DNA of 64,000 nucleotides from assembly GCF_001426265.1 (NCBI RefSeq), contig NZ_LMDG01000035.1:62001-126000 (forward strand), given 5' to 3'. How positions within the stretch are numbered: the first letter of the stretch is position 1; each line of letters begins with the position of its first letter. Position numbers and translations under genes: made by a program. This document shows positions 35,046 through 44,399 of this stretch, piece by piece. The notes beneath the pieces were generated by a model. That model saw only the letters and a program-made list of their open reading frames with translations, searched no databases and was not told the origin of the DNA. This stretch comes from Rhizobium sp. Root1220 (GTDB lineage Bacteria > Pseudomonadota > Alphaproteobacteria > Rhizobiales > Rhizobiaceae).

Positions 35046-35933
35046 TCATTGGGCATGACCCTCGTGGCCTCCATGGACCGCGGCGCCCGCGTCGTCGGCC
35101 ATCATGACGGTGCCTTCGAAGCTGGCGAAGATTTTGAGAATCGTGGGGTCAAGTGCTGCTTCGGCATCGCTCAGCTTTGCGGCCAAGGCTTCCGCGTCAT
35201 CGGCGGCCAAGCCTATTTTCTGAAGAGCGGCAGCATCCTTGATGCCATCGCCGCTGCACAGATAAACGGTCCAGCCATGATGGCCTCGTTTCAGGAGCGC
35301 ACGGCCGCCACGCCCATCCTGCTGCCAGCCGGCGATCGCCCAATCATTCTGGACGACGACGGGATCGATGCGCAGCGGCTTGTCCGCAGTCTCGAACATC
35401 GTTTTCAACGTGGCCGGGATGGTCTGGTTGGGACCATCGGACATCTCCATCCCCGGCATGCTCGCCATGTCGCTGTCTTCGCCGGTAGCGAGGGGACCGG
35501 CGATCTTGCCCACGGCAAAACGGACCTTGACGTCGCCTGCCTTCTCGAAAGTCAGCGTCGCCTCGATCTCTTCCCCCTGCTTGAAGGGCTCTCTCACGTC
35601 CAGGAACATTAGATGATAGTTCGGCTTCAGTTTGACGGTCTGCCCGGCGGGAATGTCGAGGCCGCCCTTGAGAGCGCCCATCATCATGATGCCGTTGTCG
35701 ATCTTCATTTCATGAAGCTGCACCAGACCGGCGCGCTCAGAACGCGCCGCGATCAACGTGTCCAGCTGATCGCCATTGTTGGTGATGGCAAGAAAACCGT
35801 CACCGACCTTGGCGCCTGGCACCATGGCGTGGGACGCTGGATGCGTGACCGTGATGTTCCCCGCCTTGTAATCCTCGGCGAAGGCAGACGAAGCGAGGAG
35901 CAGTCCAACAATCAACGTAACGAATGTCTGCAT
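35046..35933 (-). CDS. Periplasmic copper chaperone PCu(A)C with a C-terminal extra domain
   Basis: The 295-residue exported protein (signal MQTFVTLIVGLLLASSAFAE) has a PCu(A)C domain with the copper ligands HEMKIDNGIMMM and NYHLMFLDV (H, M, H, M). After a Met-rich linker (DMASMPGMEMSDG) comes a C-terminal domain from about residue 170 (TIPATLKTMFETADKPLRID, GWTVYLCSGDGIKDAAALQK) that resembles copper-uptake-associated proteins, and a His-rich end (HGGHEGHAQ). It should deliver copper to cytochrome oxidase or an uptake system. An open frame to 36251 is rejected because it overlaps the PepSY gene and lacks a signal. Confidence 0.87.
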   Translation of the reverse strand: MQTFVTLIVGLLLASSAFAEDYKAGNITVTHPASHAMVPGAKVGDGFLAITNNGDQLDTLIAARSERAGLVQLHEMKIDNGIMMMGALKGGLDIPAGQTVKLKPNYHLMFLDVREPFKQGEEIEATLTFEKAGDVKVRFAVGKIAGPLATGEDSDMASMPGMEMSDGPNQTIPATLKTMFETADKPLRIDPVVVQNDWAIAGWQQDGRGGRALLKRGHHGWTVYLCSGDGIKDAAALQKIGLAADDAEALAAKLSDAEAALDPTILKIFASFEGTVMMADDAGAAVHGGHEGHAQ

Positions 35934-35944
35934 TGTAAATCCCC

Positions 35945-37318
35945 TCAGGCCAAGGCGCGCTTGAGCCGCGGAACGAACCGGACGACGACCTGATCGAAGG
36001 CGATCGTCAGCAGGATTGCCAGACCGCTCATCGGAAAGGCGAGGGCAAAAACAAGCGCGATGATCCAGAGGCCGGTATAAACCGACCGCTGCTTTGGCAT
36101 CGGCGGTACACCGAGGCGGCCCGCTGGGCGGCGTTTCCACCACATGACGATCCCGGTCACGCAGGACAGGATGATCATCAGGCAGGTCGCGAGCATCAGG
36201 AACTGGTTCAAAGCGCCGAATTCCTGCCCCTGATGGGTATTGATGCCCCATTCGATGGCCCTGCCCAGGAAGGGGTATTGGCCGAAGGACACGTCGACGA
36301 GCGGTCTTCCGGAATACTGATCGATATGGATGGTGCGTTCCTTGGAAAGATCGTCGGGATAGATCGCGGCGGTATAGACGCCGGTCTCGTTCGAGGGCAG
36401 GGCGAGATCAAAACCCGGCACCATGCCATGGCCCCTGGCGATCTCGACCGCCCTGTCGAGCCCGATCGGCTTTTTGGATTGCGCCGCCGCGATATCCGAA
36501 AGCGGGACCGGTGCCTTTTCCACGATCCAGCCGGCCTTCGGCAGGATATCTTCCGTCACCTTCCGCGACTTCGGCACGTCGTCCCACAACTGGACAGGAT
36601 AGCCGAGATCATTGCTCGTCAGCCAGGCGTTGACGTTGGCGCCCCAATAGCCGGACCAGGGCATTCCGGTGATCGCCATGAAAAATATCAGAATGCCGGC
36701 GAAGGCGCCGGTGACGGCATGGAGGTCGCGCCAGAAGACGCGGCGTGCCGGCGTGCCCCGCACACTGACGACCCCTCCTGTCTGCCGGCGCGGCCACCAG
36801 AGATAGATGCCGGTGACGACCAGCACCATCGCGAAGCCACCGGTGATCTCAATCAACTTGTTCGTCGCATCACCGAAATATGCAAGGCTGTGAATGCGCT
36901 TGACGACGTAGTTGAACTCGTCGGTCGAGCCCACGGTATCGAGAACCCTGCCGTCATAGGGATTGACAAACACGAGTGTCGAGCCCGCTTCAGAGGAAAC
37001 GGTGACGATCGCCGAGCGATCCGGGCCAGACGGATCTTTGTAGGACGAGGCGACGGATCCGGGCACGGCGACCACGGCGGCATCGGTAATTCTCTGTGGC
37101 GACAGTGGTTCTCCGACCGGCTGTACGAGGTAGCGGTAGGCAAATACGGAATTGTTGATCTCGTCCTTGAAGAGATAGAGCGATCCGGTGATTGAGAGGT
37201 TCAGCAGAAAGGGAATGACGAGCAGGCCGGCGAAGAAATGCCAGCGCCAGATGGCGCGATAAAGCGAGACGCCGCTTTCGGTGGTCTGCGCCGGTCCGGC
37301 GGCAGCGATGGTCGACAT
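35945..37318 (-). CDS. PepSY-associated transmembrane protein (PiuB-like)
   Basis: The 457-residue inner-membrane protein begins MSTIAAAGPAQTTESGVSLY and has the family pattern: first span IWRWHFFAGLLVIPFLLNLS with the WHFxxG motif, a PepSY repeat region (AVAVPGSVASSYKDPSGPDR, YDGRVLDTVGS), a WWP motif (GIYLWWPRRQ) and a DLHAVTGAF span. Such proteins are linked to siderophore or metal reduction and uptake. It lies 11 bases upstream of the copper chaperone. A frame to 37387 is rejected because the extension overlaps less plausibly and has no hydrophobic start. Confidence 0.86.
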   Translation of the reverse strand: MSTIAAAGPAQTTESGVSLYRAIWRWHFFAGLLVIPFLLNLSITGSLYLFKDEINNSVFAYRYLVQPVGEPLSPQRITDAAVVAVPGSVASSYKDPSGPDRSAIVTVSSEAGSTLVFVNPYDGRVLDTVGSTDEFNYVVKRIHSLAYFGDATNKLIEITGGFAMVLVVTGIYLWWPRRQTGGVVSVRGTPARRVFWRDLHAVTGAFAGILIFFMAITGMPWSGYWGANVNAWLTSNDLGYPVQLWDDVPKSRKVTEDILPKAGWIVEKAPVPLSDIAAAQSKKPIGLDRAVEIARGHGMVPGFDLALPSNETGVYTAAIYPDDLSKERTIHIDQYSGRPLVDVSFGQYPFLGRAIEWGINTHQGQEFGALNQFLMLATCLMIILSCVTGIVMWWKRRPAGRLGVPPMPKQRSVYTGLWIIALVFALAFPMSGLAILLTIAFDQVVVRFVPRLKRALA

Positions 37319-37408
37319 GATGATTGATCCAAATCCGCGGCCGCTAGCGCTCGAGCTGGCTGGCCGGAAATGCAAGGCGCGCGTCACGGCGCCTGCCGCA
37401 ACGCGGGT

Positions 37409-37816
37409 TCAGACGAGGAGAGGATCGGATGGTGGCGCTCTGGGGCCCGTATTCGGCGGGTAAAGCTGGCGATGAATGGTTTCGATACGGCGCTGTAGTT
37501 CAACGGCGCGGACAAATCCAAGCCGCGCGCCGACGATATCGGCAGGCATCGGCAGCAAGGCAGACGCATTGATCCGGCAGGCTTCACAGCCTTGCAGATG
37601 CCCGACCTTGCCGTGCTTCTCGCCGGCACCGTCGATGACGGTGGTGCAAAGTGGCGCCAGGGTGCCGTCCGGGAGCAAATATTGCGCAAGCTCCACAGAA
37701 CCACGCGCCTCGCCGGCAATTGCCGGAACCTGATGCGCAAACCCGACGAACACGAGCGCTATGGCGCAGACGAGGCGCATCATACATAGCTCGAGCATCT
37801 TGATTCGATGTGTCAT
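37409..37816 (-). CDS. DUF2946-like exported protein of the copper operon
   Basis: The 135-residue protein starts MTHRIKMLELCMMRLVCAIA and has a hydrophobic signal (VCAIALVFVGFAHQVPAIAG). The mature part has a CxxC-like motif in HLQGCEACRI with a further Cys (LAPLCTTVID), and ends in a proline-rich tail. Proteins of this kind often precede PepSY and PCu(A)C genes and are thought to help copper handling. Family assignment is by pattern and context, so moderate. It leads the operon that runs to 35046. Confidence 0.7.
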   Translation of the reverse strand: MTHRIKMLELCMMRLVCAIALVFVGFAHQVPAIAGEARGSVELAQYLLPDGTLAPLCTTVIDGAGEKHGKVGHLQGCEACRINASALLPMPADIVGARLGFVRAVELQRRIETIHRQLYPPNTGPRAPPSDPLLV

Positions 37817-38179
37817 GGGCCCCCGCCGCTTGGCGTCACCACTCTGATAACGTTCTCGCGGCCAAACCTCAATGCGGCAATATTGCATGCGTGCTGTCGC
37901 TCCATATATCGGCGACCCGTGAGCAGAGCCGATTGCACCAAAGCCGATCCGCAGACCGCTTTGGCAAAGGTGACATTCAGCATGCAGATAAGGGCGTTGA
38001 TAGTCACGCCGGCGAAAGCAGCCGCGCGCGGGGCGTTGGCCAACATCTCACCGAAAGCAAACCGCAAGGGGCTTCTTCTCATTCTCGCACGGGTTGGGTG
38101 CTCGGTTGACAAATGACGGGCAGTCCATAATCTGCGTGCACGCCATTGAGAGACGCAACCTTTTTGCGGAGATGGGATC
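37817..38179. other. Intergenic region with no recognised gene
   Basis: This 363-base divergent gap must hold promoters for the copper operon and the binding-protein gene. A long frame on the reverse strand (37813-38586) is antisense to the binding-protein gene and is not accepted. I see no clear operator. Confidence 0.5.
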
Positions 38180-39067
38180 ATGCCGATGGTCAAGCACGTG
38201 AATCGGTTTGTGCTCGCGAATATTGCCCTGTGCTGCCTTTCGGTTTTCGCGGCAGGCGCTGCGACGCTCGACACGCTCGCGCAGCGCGGTAATCTGCGTA
38301 TCGGATACATCGCCGACCAGGTGCCATTCTCGTCCAGCGAGGCAGGTGCCAATCCGGCGGGATATTCTATCGATCTGTGTGGCAAGATCGCCGACGAAAT
38401 AGAACACCAGATCCCGCAGCTGAGGCGTGAATACGTCGAGATGACGCTCGCCAATGGCTTCGATGCGGTGAAGAATGGGCAGATCGACCTGCTTTGCGGG
38501 GCCATCACTGTCAATTTGGAGAGGCGGGAAATCGTCGATTTCTCACAGCCAATCTTCCTGACCGGGGCGACCGCGCTGCTCCGCAAGGATTCGCCCAGCT
38601 ATCTGCAGCCGCTTTTCCTGGACCAGCCGGCGGTTCGCTCCGTTAGCGAGCGTCCATCCACACGGGTCATCGGCGTGCGCGCCAACACGACGACGGGCGC
38701 GACCCTTCGTCAGGCGCTGACAACCCAGGTGTCGAATACGACGATTGCGGATTTCGAGACGCATGAGGACGGCCTCAGGGCGCTGGAAGGTCACAAGATC
38801 GATGCCTATTTCGCCGATCAGGTGCTGCTCATGAATCTGGTCACTCGGGCGCGCGATCCATCCTCGCTCGAGGTTGGCGATCGCCTGTTCACCCACGAAC
38901 CTTATGCGATCGCGCTGCGTCGTGACGACGCCGACTTTCGCCTGCTGGCCGATCGAGCGCTGACGGATTTCTATCTGTCAGACGGCTTTCTGCCCATGCT
39001 AACCACCTATTTCGGAGCCGATGCGCCGATGCTGCACACACAAATCATTATGGAGCATGTGCCATAG
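38180..39067 (+). CDS. Orphan solute-binding protein family 3 (amino-acid type)
   Basis: The 295-residue exported protein (signal MPMVKHVNRFVLANIALCCLSVFAAGA) has the family-3 fold: LDTLAQRGNLRIGYIADQVP, then GYSIDLCGKIADEI, IDLLCGAITVNLERREIVDF and a C-terminal YAIALRRDDADFRLLADRAL. These bind polar amino acids or similar. No permease or ATPase gene is adjacent, so it either serves a transporter elsewhere or acts as a sensor. Confidence 0.85.
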   Translation: MPMVKHVNRFVLANIALCCLSVFAAGAATLDTLAQRGNLRIGYIADQVPFSSSEAGANPAGYSIDLCGKIADEIEHQIPQLRREYVEMTLANGFDAVKNGQIDLLCGAITVNLERREIVDFSQPIFLTGATALLRKDSPSYLQPLFLDQPAVRSVSERPSTRVIGVRANTTTGATLRQALTTQVSNTTIADFETHEDGLRALEGHKIDAYFADQVLLMNLVTRARDPSSLEVGDRLFTHEPYAIALRRDDADFRLLADRALTDFYLSDGFLPMLTTYFGADAPMLHTQIIMEHVP

Positions 39068-39077
39068 GCGAGACTGC

Positions 39078-40079
39078 TCACAGCTCGATGATCAGCTTGC
39101 CCCTGGCTTCGCCCGCCTCCAGTTTGCGATGGGCGTCGGCAGCCTCTGCCAGGACAAAACGCTGGGGATCCAGGCGGGGCGCGAGTTTGCCGTCCTCAAC
39201 CAATCGGGCGATCCGTTCGAGAATCCGGCCCTGCTGCGGCCGCGCCAGACCAAACATGATCGGAGCAAGAACCAGAACCATGTGCAGGTTGGCGCCCTTC
39301 AGGTAAAGCGGCGCAAGGTTGTGGCTTGCCGCACCGACCACCGTAACGATGTCGCCCGTCGGCTTGACCATCTGGAATGCGGCGTCGAGCGCGGCCCCGC
39401 CGACCGTATCAAAGATCAAGTCGAAGCCATGTCCATCGGTGTGGTTCTCGACGATCTCCTGCGGCGTCGCGTGGGTCAGATCAACGCACGCCCGAGCGCC
39501 GGCGGCTATCGCGACTTCCGCACTCTGTGTTGACCGCGTGACGGCAATGACGTCGGCTCCGGCGGCATGTGCGAGCTGCACGGCCATATACCCCACGCCG
39601 CCCGCGCCACCGGTGATCAGCACGCGGGTGGTCGGCGTGATCGTCACCTTTTCGAACAGCGCCATCCAGGCGGTCGTAGCCGTGAGCGGCAGCGCGGCAG
39701 CGGTGCGGAAATCGATATTCTTCGGGATCTTGGCAATGAGGTCCGCGTCAAACACAGCAAATTCCGCGAGCGCGCCGGGGATGTCGCCGTCAGGGCCACG
39801 GAAACCCCCAGCAAAGCCGAACACTTTATCCGTTGCAGCGAAACGGGTCACGCCAGGGCCAACGGCTTCAACTGTTCCCGAAAAATCCGAGCCTAGCACC
39901 GCTGGGAAGGATGCCGGCGTCATCGGCAACTTTGCCTTTCGCACCTTTGTGTCGATAGGATTGACGCTCGTTGCACGGATCCGCACAAGAACCTGTCCAG
40001 CACCCGGCACCGGCTTCGCCAGATCGACGACTTGAAGTATGTCTGGGCTTCCTTGCTCGGCCGCTATCACAGCTTTCAT
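39078..40079 (-). CDS. Zinc-type alcohol dehydrogenase / quinone oxidoreductase family
   Basis: The 333-residue MDR protein starts MKAVIAAEQGSPDILQVVDL and has the substrate-domain pattern VNPIDTKVRKAKLPM and VLGSDFSGTVEAVGPGV. The NADPH motif is AGGVGYMAVQLAHAAGA at about residue 150. No zinc-binding Cys cluster is seen, which fits the quinone-oxidoreductase branch. AAAAGGA precedes the ATG; a longer frame to 40121 is rejected on that ground. It is divergent from a LysR gene. Confidence 0.86.
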   Translation of the reverse strand: MKAVIAAEQGSPDILQVVDLAKPVPGAGQVLVRIRATSVNPIDTKVRKAKLPMTPASFPAVLGSDFSGTVEAVGPGVTRFAATDKVFGFAGGFRGPDGDIPGALAEFAVFDADLIAKIPKNIDFRTAAALPLTATTAWMALFEKVTITPTTRVLITGGAGGVGYMAVQLAHAAGADVIAVTRSTQSAEVAIAAGARACVDLTHATPQEIVENHTDGHGFDLIFDTVGGAALDAAFQMVKPTGDIVTVVGAASHNLAPLYLKGANLHMVLVLAPIMFGLARPQQGRILERIARLVEDGKLAPRLDPQRFVLAEAADAHRKLEAGEARGKLIIEL

Positions 40080-40168
40080 AGCCAGGTCCTTTTCTGTTGT
40101 GGATGGCGGCATGCTATTCATCTATTCAGGAATAACAATACGATCTAAATTCAGGAGACTTCTTCTTC

Positions 40169-41128
40169 ATGGGCAGCAATGGTCGTTTGCATCACAAGGC
40201 TGCGGGGATCGAGGAGTTCCTGCGTGTCGCTGAAGCGTTGAGCTTCAGCCGTGCTGCGGAATCGCTTGGACAGGCATCATCCGCCACCTCCAAATCGATC
40301 GCTCGTCTGGAGGAGCGGCTCGGGGTCCGCCTCTTCCATCGCACCACCCGGAGCGTCAAGCTGACCGAGGAAGGTACGATGCTGTATGCACGTGCAAGCA
40401 GGTGGGCCGATGAACTGGACGACATGCAGAGCGCGCTTCCCCGGGACCCTGAAGAATTGGGTGGCCTGATCCGTCTCGAAATGCCGGTATCGCTCGGCCG
40501 CGCTCTGTTCATGCCCCATCTTGGTCGCTTCCTGGCAGAACATCCGAAACTAAAGGTCGAGGTCCGCATGAATGACCATCACGTGAATCTCATCGCGGAA
40601 GGCGTGGATTTGGCGTTGCGTCTCGGCCAGCTTTCAAACGCCGAGCTTGTATCGAAGCCGCTCGGATATCTCCGGCAGGGAACCTATGCTTGTCCAAACT
40701 GCCTTTCACGATATGGCCACCCCCAGTTCCCGAATGACCTCCTCTCGCATCGACTGATCGCCTTCCTGCCGCCCTCGGGCCGTCACAGGTCTATGGTCTA
40801 CATGACAGCCGGAAAAGAAATTGCGATCGATACCCGTAGGGCTGTCGCGACCTTCACCAATGGCGAGGCGCTGGTCGACGCCGCGATCGCCGGTATCGGT
40901 ATCGCCCAGGCACCAGAGATTTACGCCAGGCAAGCAGTTGCCAGAGGCGGGCTCGTGCAGGTCTTGACCGGCCAGGACGCGCCCGGCACGCCGGTCCAGC
41001 TCGTCTATCCCTCCCGCAAACAGCTACCGCGGCGTGTCCGTGCTTTGACAGATTTCCTGATGGACGCCTTTTCGGATGAAAGCGTTTCGGGTCAACACAG
41101 AGCATTGATCACGGCTGGCGCGCCTTGA
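40169..41128 (+). CDS. LysR-family transcriptional regulator
   Basis: The 319-residue protein has a LysR helix-turn-helix (FLRVAEALSFSRAAESLGQA, SSATSKSIARLEERLGVRLF) and an effector domain. It is divergent from the quinone-oxidoreductase gene with a 90-base gap and very probably regulates it, a common pairing for stress or electrophile responses. The signal is unknown. Confidence 0.86.
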   Translation: MGSNGRLHHKAAGIEEFLRVAEALSFSRAAESLGQASSATSKSIARLEERLGVRLFHRTTRSVKLTEEGTMLYARASRWADELDDMQSALPRDPEELGGLIRLEMPVSLGRALFMPHLGRFLAEHPKLKVEVRMNDHHVNLIAEGVDLALRLGQLSNAELVSKPLGYLRQGTYACPNCLSRYGHPQFPNDLLSHRLIAFLPPSGRHRSMVYMTAGKEIAIDTRRAVATFTNGEALVDAAIAGIGIAQAPEIYARQAVARGGLVQVLTGQDAPGTPVQLVYPSRKQLPRRVRALTDFLMDAFSDESVSGQHRALITAGAP

Positions 41129-41344
41129 TAACGCCGATTACAGGACGCTTACCCAACGTCTGAAATAGGGTTGACGAAGGCCGGTTTCGATGTGGTGTGC
41201 TGGGCTCGCGAGGTCAGCGTCGCTATTTCCGCTCCACCTATCATCTTCGTCCTGTTCCAGGACCAAGGCGGTGTAAGAGCTCAGGCAATGCGGCGCGCCG
41301 CATTTTGCCTTGGCTCAGGAACACGGTATCGAACTTGCAAACCT

Positions 41345-42367
41345 TCAATATTTCTTCTTGCGGGCTATCTTGTTGCCACGTGGTCCGCTGACCACCGGCG
41401 TCCGGTCGCGGTTTTCCGCAAGCAGGCTTCGCCAGCGCTCCAGGCGATCGGCGGCCAGAGCACCGCTTGCGACAGCTGCCTGAACGGCGCAACCCGGTTC
41501 ATGGGCATGGGTGCAATCGCGAAATCGGCAACGCGGCGCCAACTCGGTTATTTCAGCAAAAAGAGTATCAATACCGTCGGTAACATCACTGATGTAGAGC
41601 GTTCTTATTCCCGGCGTATCAATAACCCAGCCGCCGCCTTGAATGGCATGCAGCGATCGGGCCGTCGTGGTGTGCCTGCCCTGTGCGTCGTATTCGCGGA
41701 TGGTCCCCGTTTTCTGCTTGGTGTCGGACGCAGTCCCCGTCATGGTGTTGACGAGGGTTGATTTTCCGACGCCGGAGGATCCCACCAGCGCCACCGTCTG
41801 GCCAACGCCGCACCAGGGCTCCAACAGGGAAACGGCAGCGGTGGAGCGGGCATTCACGGCAACGACTGGCAGATCGCGTTGCAAAGCCTTGGCCTGCTCC
41901 TCGAATATGGCAGCATCGTCGGTGGTGTCAGCCTTCGTCAGCACGATCACCGGATTGCTCCCGGCCTCGTTGGCCATGATCAAGTAGCGTTCCAGCCGGG
42001 CCAGATTGAAATCGGCGTTACACGAGGTCGCGATCAACAGGCTATCGACGTTGGCGGCAACGAGTTGCTGTCCATTGCCGCCTTCCAAGCGCCGTTGAAA
42101 CACGGTTTTTCGCTCGAGACGGCTGACAAGCATGCCCGTCAGGGGATCGGCAAGAACCCAATCGCCCACCGCGAAGTCAGCCGTGTTGGTATTGGCCGGA
42201 AGTTCCAGCGCGAGCGGGCCGGTGACATCGATTGCATCGATGCGTGCCCGATGAACCGAAGCGACGCGCCTGGGCACGAGATCCGCTTCGCTGGGCTTGA
42301 CCTGATCCGCGAAGAAATCGGACCATCCAAGCAGTTCCAGTGGCGAAAGGGGGGTGGAACTGGTCAA
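41345..42367 (-). CDS. rsgA: Ribosome small-subunit-dependent GTPase A
   Basis: The 340-residue protein is a circularly permuted GTPase that matures the 30S subunit. It has an OB domain (RARIDAIDVTGPLALELPAN), then G4 (VIVLTKADTTDD) before G1 (GSSGVGKSTLVNTMTG), G2 and G3 (VIDTPGIRTL), and a C-terminal zinc motif CRFRDCTHAHEPGC. Start is a TTG at 42367 with GGAG six bases ahead. It is a single-gene unit; presence on a secondary replicon suggests a second copy or a chromid. Confidence 0.93.
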   Translation of the reverse strand: MTSSTPLSPLELLGWSDFFADQVKPSEADLVPRRVASVHRARIDAIDVTGPLALELPANTNTADFAVGDWVLADPLTGMLVSRLERKTVFQRRLEGGNGQQLVAANVDSLLIATSCNADFNLARLERYLIMANEAGSNPVIVLTKADTTDDAAIFEEQAKALQRDLPVVAVNARSTAAVSLLEPWCGVGQTVALVGSSGVGKSTLVNTMTGTASDTKQKTGTIREYDAQGRHTTTARSLHAIQGGGWVIDTPGIRTLYISDVTDGIDTLFAEITELAPRCRFRDCTHAHEPGCAVQAAVASGALAADRLERWRSLLAENRDRTPVVSGPRGNKIARKKKY

Positions 42368-42712
42368 ATGTTGCTCCGCATTGAGACTGTCATGAGCGTT
42401 CCGCAGGTTGAAATTGGAGGACTACAGCAAATACTGGTCGGTGGGAATGCCAGAGGGCGCCAGGCATTCGACTCGAAGCTGATCGTGCATCTCGCTAGCT
42501 AGGAATGGACATTGTCGGAGCTATCTTGACGTCGTCGGCAGCCATGCATTGTTCCTGTACCGATAAAGCCGCGTTCGCTGATCGGGCAGTTTGAGCAAGC
42601 CGTGCGGGACGGACCGCTATCTTTAACAGCGGCCTCACCCTTAGTTCCCCTCTACTTCACCGCGCAGCCCGAGGCCGTAATGCGGGTATCCGGAGCGTTC
42701 TGTCAGATGGCG
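42368..42712. other. Intergenic region with no recognised gene
   Basis: This 345-base gap lies between rsgA and the end of the ribitol operon. A short forward frame at 42602 has no ribosome site and no family likeness. I see no operator or clear terminator. Confidence 0.5.
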
Positions 42713-44350
42713 CTACATGTTTCTTGTCGTGCGAGCGAGTGCCTGTATTTTCTGGAACGCATCGTAGCGGCGCGCGTGTGTTTCCACGATCAAGCCGTCA
42801 GCGGGAGGATATTCATCAGCGGCTCTGGACAGGCTCGCCATGGCGAGTTGCACAGTGCCGAACGTCCCTGCCGCAACAGCGCCGAGCATCGCAGCACCCA
42901 ACAGGACGGGTTCATTCGAACCGGATGCCACGACCGGCTTGCCGCTGGCATCGGCCAATAGCTGCCTGACGAAGGGATGCTGCCCTGCACCACCGCTGAT
43001 CACAATTCGGTCGATGACTGCACCAGCGCCAGCCTGGGTGTCGATGATCTGCTTCAGTCCGTAGCCGATACCGGCCAATCCTGCGACATAGAGCGAAATC
43101 AGGCTGTCGAGGTCACGCTCCATGCCGAGACCGGTGATTGCGGCGCGCGCGTGGGGATCGGCAAATGGCGCCCGGTTTCCAAGAAATTCGGGCACAACAT
43201 GCAGCCCCTTGGCCAGTTGAATAGCGTGGGACGGGGCGTCAAACTTTGCTGCCGCCAAATCCGCCAGCATGACTGGCAATGGAACGGACTTCTGCGCAGC
43301 AAGGCGCGCTGCTTCCGTTGCCGCGGGGTGGTAGGAGAGCAACTGATCGATTGCCGCCCCTGCCGCGCTCTGGCCGCCTTCGTTCAACCACATGCCGGGC
43401 ACCATGGCAGAATAATAGGGCCCCCATACCCCCGGCACAAACACCGGCTCGACCGTCGAGGTCATCGTGCAGGACGAAGTGCCGAAAACATATGCGAGAT
43501 TGCGGTCAGGCCGACCATCAATGCCAACCGTGCCGATACCGCCGGCATGCGCGTCGATCATACCGGCACCGACCGCGGTTCCGGGCCGGAGGCCCAGTGC
43601 CTCGGCGGCCTCCGTCGTCAACCCCTTCCCGAGCGGAGTGCCGGGCTCAACGATCCGGGTACCAATTCGACTGAAGCCTTCCTGCGCCAGCGCCCCGAGG
43701 CCAATTTCTTCGAAATAGCCGGCGTCCCAGCGGCTCTCGTGCGCCAGATAAGTCCACTTGCAGGTTACGGTGCAGGTGGAACGTGCAAGGTCGCCCGTCG
43801 CGCGCCATGTCAGGAAGTCCGCAAGATCAAAGAATTGCCAGGCCGCGTCAAAGGTCAGCGGGCGGTTCTCTTTCAGCCACAGCAGCTTTGGCGTCTCCAT
43901 TTCAGGCGAGATACGCCCGCCCACATATCGCAGCACATCGTGGCCCAGGGCATTGATACGCTCGGCCTGATCGACCGCGCGATGATCCATCCAGACGATG
44001 ATGTCACGGTTTGGATCATCTGATGGCCCGATCGCCAAGGGGGTGCCGCCTTCCCCGAGGACGACCAGTGAACACGTTGCATCAAAGCCCACGCCGACAA
44101 CCGAGTCCGCGCTGATGGCGGCGGCAGCGACGACCTCGCGCACGCTGCTACAAACGGCCTGCCAAATCTGCGCACTCGATTGTTCGACGATCACGCCCGC
44201 TTCGCGAAACAATGAGATGTCTTGCTTGGCAGTGGCGAGCAGGCGTCCGGTCAGATCAAACAACCCTGCACGGGCACTGCCGGTGCCCACGTCGACGCCC
44301 ACGACATAGTGGTGCGCGTCCGGCACAGATGTGTTCGGTGTATTTGTCAT
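42713..44350 (-). CDS. FGGY-family pentulose kinase, probable D-ribulokinase
   Basis: The 545-residue kinase has the FGGY N-terminal phosphate motif VGVDVGTGSARAGLFD and the second-domain ATP motif VISGGAGQHPFVRQLLADAS. GMIDAHAGGIGTVG marks the D-ribulokinase-type branch (FGGY pentulose kinases of about 540 residues). It is the last gene of an operon with ribitol 2-dehydrogenase, whose product is D-ribulose, so phosphorylation to D-ribulose 5-phosphate is the expected step. Confidence 0.87.
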   Translation of the reverse strand: MTNTPNTSVPDAHHYVVGVDVGTGSARAGLFDLTGRLLATAKQDISLFREAGVIVEQSSAQIWQAVCSSVREVVAAAAISADSVVGVGFDATCSLVVLGEGGTPLAIGPSDDPNRDIIVWMDHRAVDQAERINALGHDVLRYVGGRISPEMETPKLLWLKENRPLTFDAAWQFFDLADFLTWRATGDLARSTCTVTCKWTYLAHESRWDAGYFEEIGLGALAQEGFSRIGTRIVEPGTPLGKGLTTEAAEALGLRPGTAVGAGMIDAHAGGIGTVGIDGRPDRNLAYVFGTSSCTMTSTVEPVFVPGVWGPYYSAMVPGMWLNEGGQSAAGAAIDQLLSYHPAATEAARLAAQKSVPLPVMLADLAAAKFDAPSHAIQLAKGLHVVPEFLGNRAPFADPHARAAITGLGMERDLDSLISLYVAGLAGIGYGLKQIIDTQAGAGAVIDRIVISGGAGQHPFVRQLLADASGKPVVASGSNEPVLLGAAMLGAVAAGTFGTVQLAMASLSRAADEYPPADGLIVETHARRYDAFQKIQALARTTRNM

Positions 44351-44399
44351 GATCGTCAGCTCTTCGTGTTCTGCAGACTTGGGAAGACCGTCGGCGGCC

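Noticed and set aside
34844..35107. Forward frame between the Gfo/Idh and copper genes
   Set aside because: Composition is antisense-like; the reverse strand holds an ATPase remnant that explains the open reading better.
37813..38586. 257-residue reverse-strand frame
   Set aside because: It is antisense to the solute-binding protein, which has a signal peptide and complete fold.
42602..42961. Forward frame at the end of the kinase gene
   Set aside because: It runs into the antisense of the FGGY kinase and has no ribosome site.
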